Source: an uncultured Cycloclasticus sp.
GTDB taxonomy: Bacteria > Pseudomonadota > Gammaproteobacteria > Methylococcales > Cycloclasticaceae
Length of the DNA: 48,621 bases
Direction: 5' to 3'
NCBI GenBank assembly: GCA_913057515.1
Contig: CAJXOJ010000014.1
Span: forward strand, 1 to 48,621
Made by a program: the position numbers and the translations under genes. The notes beneath the pieces are model-generated. The model was not told the DNA's origin. It saw only the letters and a program-made list of their open reading frames with translations, and did not search any database. Positions within the stretch are counted from its first letter, which is position 1; the number at the start of each line of letters is the position of its first letter. Shown here piece after piece: positions 29,688 to 36,838 of the stretch.

Positions 29688-29999
29688 ATGAATAACCAAT
29701 ATCCAATATATATTTTCTTAATCTTAACAATGATTGCTGCCAACCTACCGTGGTTGAGTAATAAATTGTTTTGTATTCGACAAGTCACTCACAAATCAGG
29801 TTGGTTACGATGGTTTGAGTGGCTTTTATGGTATGCCATATCATTTATTGCCGGTTTTATGTTGGAATATAAAATGATGGGTACTCGAACGAATCAAGAC
29901 TGGGAGTTTTATGTCGTTACGGTATGCTTATTTGTTGTTTTCGCACTACCCGGTTTTATCTATCATTACGACTTAAGGAAGATTCTTAATTCAAGATAA
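29688..29999 (+). CDS. DUF2818 family small membrane protein
   Basis: This 103-residue integral membrane protein has about three hydrophobic segments (residues 6-23, 44-61, 75-93). The features NNQYPIYIFLILTMIAANLPWLS, seen as blocks YPIYIFLILTM and AANLPWLSN, and FALPGFIYHYDL match the DUF2818 family as I know it. In Betaproteobacteria and some Gammaproteobacteria this family is encoded directly after the nuo (complex I) operon; its role is unknown. Here it follows tRNA-Leu by only 26 bases with no nuo genes. There is no clear ribosome binding site before the ATG. Confidence 0.8.
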   Translation: MNNQYPIYIFLILTMIAANLPWLSNKLFCIRQVTHKSGWLRWFEWLLWYAISFIAGFMLEYKMMGTRTNQDWEFYVVTVCLFVVFALPGFIYHYDLRKILNSR

Positions 30000-30112
30000 G
30001 CTTTTTTGTACTTGTTTAGAAATAAATTCATGCAGGAATGAGACTTGATTAAGCGCTTTGACAGTCATTTATCGTCTATAATTTAACTTTTATATTAAGG
30101 AGATTGTTAGAA

Positions 30113-31090
30113 ATGAAAGCACCTGTTCATGTAGCTGTTACTGGCGCCGCTGGCCAAATTTCATACTCATTATTGTTTCGTATTGCATCTGGTGACTTTT
30201 TAGGTCCAGAACAACCAATTTGTTTACATTTATTAGAAATAACACCAGCTTTAGGCGCACTTGAAGGTGCTGTTATGGAGTTAAAAGACTGTGCATTTCC
30301 ATTGTTACAAAGTGTAGAAATTTCTGATGATGCTGAAGTCGCCTTTAAAGATATCGATTTTGCTTTCTTAGTGGGTGCTCGTCCTCGTGGGCCAGGCATG
30401 GAACGCAAAGACTTGTTAGAAGCGAATGCAGCCATCTTCTCGGTACAGGGTGCGGCGCTAAACAAAGTGGCTAAGCGTGATGTACGTGTGTTGGTTGTTG
30501 GAAACCCAGCAAACACAAATGCCTTGATTGCGATGAATAACGCCCCCGACCTTAACCCACGTAATTTTACAGCAATGACACGATTAGACCATAATCGTGC
30601 CATGAGCTTATTGGCTGAAAAAACCGGTACTCATAATACTGATATTACTAAAATGACAATTTGGGGTAACCACTCAGCAACTCAATACCCAGATCTTCAC
30701 AACGCCCTAATCAAGGGTGAAGATGCCTTGTCAAAGATCGATGCGGCTTGGTATTCTGATGACTATATTCCAGCTGTTCAACAACGTGGCGCGGCTATTA
30801 TTAAAGCACGTGGCCTATCAAGCGCAGCATCTGCAGCGAGTTCTGCATTAGACCACATGAGAACATGGGTTCAAGGTACAGCAGATGGCGATTGGGTTAG
30901 CATGGGCATTCCAAGTGATGGAAGCTACGGTATTGAAGAAGGTCTTATTTATTCATTCCCTGTGACTGTTAAAGACGGCAATTACTCAATTGTTCAAGGT
31001 CTTGATATTAACGAATTTAGCCGTGAAAGAATGATAGCCACCGAAAACGAACTTAAAGAAGAACGTGATGGCGTAAAGCACTTACTTTAA
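30113..31090 (+). CDS. mdh: malate dehydrogenase (NAD)
   Basis: Mdh oxidises malate to oxaloacetate in the TCA cycle. The 325-residue product is of the cytosolic-type (type 2) family. It has the NAD-binding [21 protein letters not shown], seen as two blocks, substrate loop [27 protein letters not shown], catalytic MTRLDHNRA and [14 protein letters not shown] 30113 is preceded by AAGGAG at 30097-30102 with a 10-base gap; an in-frame TTG at 30104 is too close to it. A perfect -10 TATAAT lies at 30077-30082, but the nearest TTGACA (30058-30063) is only 13 bases away, so the -35 is unclear. A strong terminator follows. Confidence 0.97.
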   Translation: MKAPVHVAVTGAAGQISYSLLFRIASGDFLGPEQPICLHLLEITPALGALEGAVMELKDCAFPLLQSVEISDDAEVAFKDIDFAFLVGARPRGPGMERKDLLEANAAIFSVQGAALNKVAKRDVRVLVVGNPANTNALIAMNNAPDLNPRNFTAMTRLDHNRAMSLLAEKTGTHNTDITKMTIWGNHSATQYPDLHNALIKGEDALSKIDAAWYSDDYIPAVQQRGAAIIKARGLSSAASAASSALDHMRTWVQGTADGDWVSMGIPSDGSYGIEEGLIYSFPVTVKDGNYSIVQGLDINEFSRERMIATENELKEERDGVKHLL

Positions 31091-31104
31091 TCTTTGTGTG
31101 AATT

Positions 31105-31138
31105 AAAAAAGGCCATGCAATTGCGTGGCCTTTTTTTT
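31105..31138 (+). terminator. rho-independent terminator after mdh
   Basis: GGCCATGC (31111-31118) pairs with GCGTGGCC (31123-31130) around an AATT loop, with flanking A-run and an eight-base T-run. Confidence 0.93.
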
Positions 31139-31177
31139 GCGTGTTATAACCGCTTAACGATAAAAAGGTAGACCATA

Positions 31178-31984
31178 ATGATTGACATGACGGCATCTAA
31201 AATTGAAGGTTCATCCAGTGTTTCTGCAGTGGATGAAAATGGAACATTAGTCGACATTATGTTGGTTGAGGAACGTGCGTTAACAATTTATATTGATAGC
31301 AAAGAAATTGTCACGCTAATGACGATGGGTTCATATCCAGAATTACTGGTATTAGGTTATTTAAAAAACCAGACTTTTTTTGATCACATTGAAGAGGTAA
31401 AAGTGGTTCAAGTTGATTGGCAAACAAATGCAGTGGCGGTTGTATCTAATAAAAAGAATTCCAATATAGAAAAACTACACGAGCATAGAACGGTAACCTC
31501 AGGCTGTGGGCAGGGCACCATGTTTGGTAATGTACTAGACAGTTTGAAGGGGCAGGTGTTACCCCCGCATAGCATTAAACAATCTGTCTTGTATTACTTG
31601 CTTAGTTATTTAGGCCGACATAACCAAGTATATAAAAATGCTGGTGGTGTCCACGGCTGTGCCCTTTGCAAGGGTAACGATGTATTGTTCTTTGTAGAAG
31701 ATGTAGGGCGACACAATGCCGTTGATACGATTGCCGGCCATATGTGGCTGAATAAGATAAATGGTGATGACTGTGTTTTCTATACTACAGGCCGTTTAAC
31801 ATCTGAAATGGTGATTAAGGTGGTACAAATGGGCGTGCCAATATTATTGTCTCGTTCAGGTGCAACTAAAATGGGGTTTGAATTGGCTCGTCTGTTTGGA
31901 GTCACCTTAATTTCACGAGCGAAAGGTCGACATTTTCAGATTCTAAATGGAGCTGAGCATGTTGTATTTGATGAACCCTGTTAA
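31178..31984 (+). CDS. fdhD: FdhD-family formate dehydrogenase accessory sulfurtransferase
   Basis: FdhD carries sulfur from a cysteine desulfurase to the molybdenum cofactor of formate dehydrogenases, a step needed for activity. The 268-residue product shows the FdhD blocks VDIMLVEERALTIYID, the central loop VTSGCGQGTMFG, and AGGVHGCALC. It then has the very conserved FFVEDVGRHNAVDTIAG, TGRLTSEMVIKV and LLSRSGATKMGFELA. The loop has a single Cys (C110), where E. coli FdhD has a C-x-x-C pair. No formate dehydrogenase gene is in the window. The nearest molybdoenzyme is the nitrate reductase 10 kb away. AAAAAGG lies about 9 bases before the ATG. Confidence 0.92.
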   Translation: MIDMTASKIEGSSSVSAVDENGTLVDIMLVEERALTIYIDSKEIVTLMTMGSYPELLVLGYLKNQTFFDHIEEVKVVQVDWQTNAVAVVSNKKNSNIEKLHEHRTVTSGCGQGTMFGNVLDSLKGQVLPPHSIKQSVLYYLLSYLGRHNQVYKNAGGVHGCALCKGNDVLFFVEDVGRHNAVDTIAGHMWLNKINGDDCVFYTTGRLTSEMVIKVVQMGVPILLSRSGATKMGFELARLFGVTLISRAKGRHFQILNGAEHVVFDEPC

Positions 31985-32181
31985 TGCTCCGCCTTATAAG
32001 CCTGTATTACAGTAGTTAATGTGGAGAAAATTTTCTAAGAACGAGTACACTTCTCTTTCAGTTCATCAAGTATGAAGAGGCTATATGAACCGGTTTGATC
32101 AGCTTTTGAAAGCCACCTTAACCTTACTTTTCCCCGCGCAGTTTGTCTTATTTAGCATAGGGTATAGAATGTAGAGATCAA

Positions 32182-32856
32182 CTAACTCAACGGTGAGCCG
32201 CCAAACCAAGATTGGTGATAGTTAAGAACGACTAAGAATAAGACGATACCGGCGAGGGCTGCCCAAATATTAAGTTCACTCAAAACCAGTTTATTACGCT
32301 TGTTTAAGATCGCGACAAATGGAAGGTATGACGTTTGTTCGGTAAACTTATCCCAAGACTCACCATAACGAGCTCGGTATTTGCGGTCTAAATTCATAGG
32401 TGCAATAAGACCCTCAAATGCAATCGTACCGAACAGTAAGTGAGAGGCCCAATCACCGTTGACCATAAAGTGTGCCAAACCCCATAAGCCTAAGCCAATC
32501 AGACCTGCATGCCGAGTTATGCGGACCATTCCACGGGTGCTGACTTGATCCGGTGGAACAAGGCCCATTAAGGTTGGGTTTTTATCAAAAATGCTCATGG
32601 GGAGTAACAGAAAAGTAAAAAAGATTAAGACTGCACTAACAGGTTTTAATGCTTCAGCAGTACCCCATGTGGCCATATAAGGTGCCGCTTTATAAGCTAA
32701 GCCCATCCATATTAAGGCAATGAAAATACTAATCGAAAATAAGACCTTAAATAAGGTTTCACCAAAAATTTTGACAATGGGGGCACGTAAGGGACTGCCG
32801 GATACAATCCAATGCATACCAAGAAAGAAAAAACAAGCGGCGGCTAGAGAGTTCAT
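32182..32856 (-). CDS. NnrU family membrane protein
   Basis: NnrU proteins are inner-membrane proteins of about six helices, first linked to nitric oxide reductase expression in denitrifiers; biochemical function is not settled. The 224 residues include the start CFFFLGMHWIVSGS, similar to the family's FLGxHxxxS. A central RITRHAGLIGLGLWGLAHFMVNGD matches its RxTRHPxxxGxxxWxxAH block but with Ala after the His, and KYRARYGESWDKF follows. AGGAGG lies 8 bases before the ATG. No NO reductase is nearby. A NarL-like palindrome lies upstream at 33001-33016. Confidence 0.85.
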   Translation of the reverse strand: MNSLAAACFFFLGMHWIVSGSPLRAPIVKIFGETLFKVLFSISIFIALIWMGLAYKAAPYMATWGTAEALKPVSAVLIFFTFLLLPMSIFDKNPTLMGLVPPDQVSTRGMVRITRHAGLIGLGLWGLAHFMVNGDWASHLLFGTIAFEGLIAPMNLDRKYRARYGESWDKFTEQTSYLPFVAILNKRNKLVLSELNIWAALAGIVLFLVVLNYHQSWFGGSPLS

Positions 32857-33000
32857 TATTTAATCCTCCTATTAAATTAAGTTCCCTTGTATGGCAGGGG
32901 GAATCTGTATTAGAACTAACTAAAGCATACCGAAAAGGGTGAGGAGGCATTGTGTTTTAAGTCACTGTTAAAACAAATACTAATAGTGTTTTACCGTTAA

Positions 33001-33016
33001 TACCCTGATAAGGGTA
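33001..33016. promoter_or_regulatory. NarL/NarP-like 7-2-7 palindrome upstream of the nnrU-like gene
   Basis: TACCCTG-AT-AAGGGTA is nearly a perfect inverted repeat of TACCCTT heptamers in the 7-2-7 layout bound by NarL/NarP (consensus TACYYMT). The heptamers deviate at the sixth position. It lies 145 bases before the nnrU-like start. No narL/narX gene is in the window, so the call rests on the motif and the nitrogen-oxide context. Confidence 0.35.
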
Positions 33017-33271
33017 TGGGGCTTTTATCACATTTAATTAAAAGCTTAATAAGTGAAGCCTGATAATAACTTTCCCACTTCACACATCGCTTAACTAAGT
33101 GTTAATGCTTATTTTACTGTCAGCCTTTTCAATAAAGCACATCTTGAGCCATGCTAGTCTTCTCCTGGTTGGCTATTTAATACTATTTATTCTTTGTAAA
33201 TGCTAATAATTTTCTTGGATTTATAGCGTAAGTGTAGAGGTGATGGGTTTGCATTTAATAATAAGATAATA

Positions 33272-33300
33272 TTGACATATTTAATGAGAATAATTATCAT
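33272..33300 (+). promoter_or_regulatory. Fur-controlled sigma-70 promoter of the DUF2325 gene
   Basis: TTGACA (33272-33277) and TATCAT (33295-33300) are 17 bases apart, an excellent -35/-10 pair. TGAGAATAATTATCA at 33285-33299 matches the Fur 7-1-7 consensus TGATAATNATTATCA with one mismatch and covers the spacer and -10. Iron-loaded Fur (encoded at 8467-8877) should therefore block this promoter, so the gene should be induced by iron starvation. Confidence 0.85.
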
Positions 33301-33354
33301 TCGTATTAATTTGTGTAGTGAATATAAAGCTCATTAAATAAATTCTTATTAGTT

Positions 33355-34572
33355 ATGTGTGAAAAAATTAATCAAATAGCACTGCATTCAAACCGCTCTT
33401 CTTCATCAAGGTTAAGCATTTGGTCAATTCATAAAAGGTTCCATTGCTCAATCATTGGCACTTGCCTATCAATTAAAGAGTTACAGCAGATTGGGAAAAA
33501 ATTAGGGTTAAAAAAATCATTACTTGATAAGCCGTTCCAACTACATGGTGCGTTTGTTAGCTTATCGGGAACACGGTCGCATGAAGCACGCACAATTGAT
33601 AAACACCTTAATAGAAAGTATCAGTGCACAATTAAAACTTTCAAACAGGCAAGAGACCAAAATGAACTCTCTATACTTTGGCAAAAAGCTCTTGAGGAAG
33701 GTGATGTTGCTGCATCTTTTTGGGCACTTGCCACGCACCCTAAGTGTTTAGGTAATTTACTGATGGATGTTTATGGTCAAGTACATATGTTGTCTCACCT
33801 TTGTGGTGAACCTATTCGGCTTGATATGCCAAGGTTAGCCAAATTACAGCGTAAATTACCTGGGCTAGAGCTTAAACTAAAGGCTCAGGAGAAAAAATAT
33901 CGTCAGTCTTTAGCCAAAAAAGAGGCGACGATTCAGCAGTTAAAAACGATGATAACGTCATTAAAAAGTAGTAACTCTCAGCGAAAGTTAGAGCAAACAA
34001 ATGAGTCTGTACCGTCCATTTCAAACAGCGCACAGCTTGAGAAGCAACTACTTGCTAGCCAAATTATTATTGCGCGAAGTTCAAAAGAAGCTGAACAATG
34101 GAAAGCGATAGCGCAAGAACGTGAGGAACGTTGTCTTTTTCTTGAAGCACATCAAAATAAGCTCGTAACAGAGCAAAGTACTATGGAGCGATCAATGACT
34201 AACCTGTTATCGGTTAAGCAACCCCTTGAGTGCTTAAATAATGAGGCTATTGATCTTTGTAATAGGTGTATTCTTTATGTCGGCGGGCGTAATAGGCAGT
34301 GTGCGCACTTTCGTAAGCTGGTGGAGCAACTTAATGGCCGGTTCCTCCATCATGATGGAGGCGTTGAAGAAAGTTCTCAGCGACTCACTTCACTGGTTTC
34401 CAAATCAGACGCAGTACTTTGTCCTCTTGATAGCATCAGCCATAATGCGATGAATCTTATTAAGCGTGATTGTAAAAACCAAGGCAAGTCACTGCAGTTT
34501 CTGCGTCAGTCAAGCTTGGCTACGTTTACACATGGGCTGCATCTTGTTGCCAATAACAGTAGGGCAACATGA
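33355..34572 (+). CDS. DUF2325 domain coiled-coil protein, predicted iron-starvation induced
   Basis: This is a 405-residue protein of unknown function. The N-terminal part (1-160) has a Cys/His cluster (H26, H30, C31, C37) and KPFQLHGAFVSLSG. Residues about 160-290 are charged, Lys/Glu/Gln-rich heptad sequence expected to form a coiled coil. The C-terminal part from about 302 to 398 matches the DUF2325 domain: C302, C305, CILYVGGRNRQCAHF, FLHHDGGVEESSQRL, DAVLCPLDSISHNAM and a Phe-rich end. Cys and His are frequent in both ends, which would suit metal or redox sensing. The strong Fur box upstream predicts repression by iron. There is no signal peptide. The ATG lacks an evident ribosome site, so the exact start is open. 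Confidence 0.8.
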   Translation: MCEKINQIALHSNRSSSSRLSIWSIHKRFHCSIIGTCLSIKELQQIGKKLGLKKSLLDKPFQLHGAFVSLSGTRSHEARTIDKHLNRKYQCTIKTFKQARDQNELSILWQKALEEGDVAASFWALATHPKCLGNLLMDVYGQVHMLSHLCGEPIRLDMPRLAKLQRKLPGLELKLKAQEKKYRQSLAKKEATIQQLKTMITSLKSSNSQRKLEQTNESVPSISNSAQLEKQLLASQIIIARSSKEAEQWKAIAQEREERCLFLEAHQNKLVTEQSTMERSMTNLLSVKQPLECLNNEAIDLCNRCILYVGGRNRQCAHFRKLVEQLNGRFLHHDGGVEESSQRLTSLVSKSDAVLCPLDSISHNAMNLIKRDCKNQGKSLQFLRQSSLATFTHGLHLVANNSRAT

Positions 34573-35111
34573 ATGTATTATGGCCGAGCATATAAAACGA
34601 AGGAGTTTAAATGGAAGTGCTATCGAGTGTTTTCGTCTTTAACACTAAATAATGGCTACTAGTGATCATTTAAAGAAGCTTTCTGATGTTATTGCTAGCG
34701 CCCTAGCGTAACCAGTGCTGATAATTTAACGGTCTAGAAATAGATGGTATTACAATGTAGAGCTAATAGATGCGAGCAGTGGTGTGGGTAATGAGCCTTT
34801 CCTTATTAACACAGCGAAGTATTTAAAACCACGCGCTAGGCGCGTGGGAAACAAAAGTATTGAGATTCTAAGTGGGTATAAGACCCGTAACCATTTCTGT
34901 TGAGAAGCTTTCATTAAAACCCCCATAATATTCTGATTTAATTAGAAAATATGATTTTTTTTAAACTCGTTTATAACCGCTGTATGCAAATCAATTGACC
35001 GATTTTCTAGCTACTTGGACATCAGCCAAAGAAGGGTATGTGCTACTTCCGTGTTGAATAGACGGATGCTTGTCGTTAACGTGAGTGTTGTCTTGCAAAC
35101 ACTTCAGTAGT
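34573..35111. other. non-coding gap between the DUF2325 gene and the nitrate-locus kinase
   Basis: The 539 bases lie between convergent genes. They hold only tiny frames: 34652-34711 (19 codons), and 34991-35098 on the minus strand (35 codons, TTG start), none with a recognisable product. A perfect GC-rich hairpin lies at 34829-34847, much richer in G+C than its surroundings. The stretch may be the decayed remains of a mobile element or lost gene. I see no T-run terminator for either flanking gene. Confidence 0.45.
34829..34847. repeat. isolated perfect GC-rich hairpin, possible mobile-element remnant
   Basis: CCACGCGC and GCGCGTGG (8 bases each) flank the loop TAG. It is set in AT-rich sequence, preceded by TTTAAAA and followed by GAAAC, without a T-run. 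Short hairpins of this kind mark the ends of IS200/IS605-type elements and REP-type repeats. No transposase gene or second copy is visible in the window. Confidence 0.4.
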
Positions 35112-36821
35112 TTACTTTAGAAGCAGGAAGGCCATATTAGTTAATAAGCTTATAATCGCTAGCCCTTTCCAAAAAGCAAGGGGGTTTCGCTCTATCAGGG
35201 GAGTGTGAACAGCTTCAGTAAACGCCTTATTTGGGTGTGAGAGGTCGTGAATAAACTCTGATATTTCTTCATATCGGTTTGTCGGCTTTTTTTTCAGGAT
35301 TTTTCTTAATGCACCATCCACCCAAAGTGGAATGGCAGTGTTGGTGTCGACGTCTAACATTGAAATATAGTGTAATTTACTAAGGGCCTTCTCGCCGTAT
35401 TTTTCCCCAAAAGGGAGCTTTCCAGTTAGCATTTCGTAGGTGATAACGCCTAAAGAGAACGCATCGGAGCGATAGCTTGCGGGTTGACCTAACAGGTATT
35501 CTGGTGCCGTGTAGAGTTGTGTTCCGAGTAGGTTGAGGCGTTGAATAGGAGAGGCTATTTCTTCTACACCCGCTACTTTTGTAGAGCCAAAGTCGATGAT
35601 TTTTACAGTACCTTGGGTATCGATAATAATATTTTCTGGTTTTAGATCTTGGTGAATCATTTCTTTTCGATGAAAAGCCCTTAAGCCACGAGCAATCTGC
35701 CTGACGATGCCTCTAACTTCATGCAAGCTAGGCTGCGGGTTGTCGCTTATCCAATGTCTGAGTGTTTGTCCTTCGATGTATTCGGTAACGTAATATAGAA
35801 AACGGCGAGTTCTTGTTTGCTCAATAATTTTTAGAACATGGTTGTTATCAATGCGGCGTCCAACCCATTCTTCTTGTACAAACATCTCCAAAAAAGTAGG
35901 GTCATCTACATAATTAACAGACGGTGTTTTGATAACAACTTGTTGCCCGGTTTGCTCATCGGTTGCTAGGTAAACCTGGGTGCGATTACTGGCATGGAGT
36001 TCTCGTTCAATACGGTAACCATCCATGCTCATGCCTGCATTTAAATCGGGCGGGAAGGGTAGCTCGGTTAATTTACGGTAAATTTCCTGCTCATTAATCT
36101 GTGGCAGTTGATTGAATCTAACAATTTGACAAGTGACATTATCATCACTGCCATTTTTCATCGCAAGGGCAGTAATTTCGCGTGCAGCACGGTCAAAATT
36201 ATCGGTATTATTGTTTATTTGTGTCAGCATGATGGCATCACTCACAAATTCGTGTACGCCATCGGTGGTGAATAAAAAAGCATCTCCTTCTTCTAGTAGA
36301 AAATTGCTGTAATCAATCTCTAAACTTAGATCAATACCCATCGCACGGGTGAGATAATTTTTTTCTTTAGAGACCCAGAAACGATGGTCTTCTGTCAGCA
36401 GTTCGAGTTGCTGATCACGTACTCGATAAATACGTGTATCACCAATGTGAAATAAATGGACGGTGGAAGACTTAACAATCAAAGCGCTCATCGTAGTCGC
36501 TAAGCCTTTTTGGTTGGGGCCCCCTTGCTGAGCCATTCCCAGCATCCATCGATTAGTAGCGGTTAAAACCTTTTGCACAGAGGTTTTAACCGTCCATGTA
36601 TCGGGTGTGCAGTAATAATCAGCCAATAAGCTTTTTACGCAAGACTCACTGGCGAGCTTGCCCGCATCGCATCCACTAACACCATCAGCAATAACAACGG
36701 CTATTCCTTTTTGCTCCAAAACGGGCGAGTCGGGCAATAAAACGCCATAGCTGTCTTGGTTTTCCCCTTTAAGGCCTTTATCGGAGGATTGACCAAGGTC
36801 TATCAGTGATTCTGATTGCAT
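35112..36821 (-). CDS. bifunctional PP2C protein phosphatase / Ser-Thr protein kinase, membrane-anchored
   Basis: This 569-residue fusion places a PP2C phosphatase first (about 1-245). It has E20-N-x-D23, D46-G in IADGVSGCDAGK, TTMSALIV, FHIGDTRIYR, FTTDGVHEF and GSDDNVTC. The kinase follows (about 268-530): K298 in VVIKTP, H390-Q-D392-LKPEN (HRD variant), D410-F-G, and APEYLLG. One membrane helix lies at the extreme C-terminus (about 548-568), placing both domains in the cytoplasm at the membrane. All catalytic residues of both activities are present. It lies 17 bases after the nitrate/nitrite transporter gene, in the transcript that diverges from nirB. A related kinase gene is found in the assimilatory nitrate locus of Pseudomonas, so it probably tunes nitrate uptake or reduction by phosphorylation. 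Confidence 0.92.
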   Translation of the reverse strand: MQSESLIDLGQSSDKGLKGENQDSYGVLLPDSPVLEQKGIAVVIADGVSGCDAGKLASESCVKSLLADYYCTPDTWTVKTSVQKVLTATNRWMLGMAQQGGPNQKGLATTMSALIVKSSTVHLFHIGDTRIYRVRDQQLELLTEDHRFWVSKEKNYLTRAMGIDLSLEIDYSNFLLEEGDAFLFTTDGVHEFVSDAIMLTQINNNTDNFDRAAREITALAMKNGSDDNVTCQIVRFNQLPQINEQEIYRKLTELPFPPDLNAGMSMDGYRIERELHASNRTQVYLATDEQTGQQVVIKTPSVNYVDDPTFLEMFVQEEWVGRRIDNNHVLKIIEQTRTRRFLYYVTEYIEGQTLRHWISDNPQPSLHEVRGIVRQIARGLRAFHRKEMIHQDLKPENIIIDTQGTVKIIDFGSTKVAGVEEIASPIQRLNLLGTQLYTAPEYLLGQPASYRSDAFSLGVITYEMLTGKLPFGEKYGEKALSKLHYISMLDVDTNTAIPLWVDGALRKILKKKPTNRYEEISEFIHDLSHPNKAFTEAVHTPLIERNPLAFWKGLAIISLLTNMAFLLLK

Positions 36822-36838
36822 GTTGTTGTGTTGAAGGT

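Larger units (their letters stand above)
32857..33354. other. divergent intergenic region between the nnrU-like and DUF2325 genes
   Basis: The 498 bases are AT-rich and non-coding. They contain the nnrU ribosome site (32865-32870, minus strand), a palindrome TACCCTGATAAGGGTA at 33001-33016, and near the right end a sigma-70 promoter overlapped by a Fur box (33272-33300). The stretch 33020-33270 shows no convincing element. Confidence 0.5.

Noticed and set aside
30058..30082. TTGACA and TATAAT upstream of mdh
   Set aside because: The spacer is only 13 bases, too short for a normal sigma-70 promoter; only the -10 box is credible.
31126..31141. GG-N10-GC pattern resembling a sigma-54 promoter upstream of fdhD
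   Set aside because: It is produced by the mdh terminator stem and T-run and misses three defined consensus positions, although its distance to fdhD would fit.
33001..33016. reading the TACCCTGATAAGGGTA palindrome as a terminator
   Set aside because: No T-run on either strand and no gene end nearby.
34573..34662. 29-codon frame starting directly after the DUF2325 stop
   Set aside because: No ribosome site, no recognisable product and low-complexity reading; likely chance.
34991..35098. 35-codon minus-strand frame after the kinase/phosphatase gene
   Set aside because: TTG start without a ribosome site and no recognisable motif; could be a remnant but is not supported.
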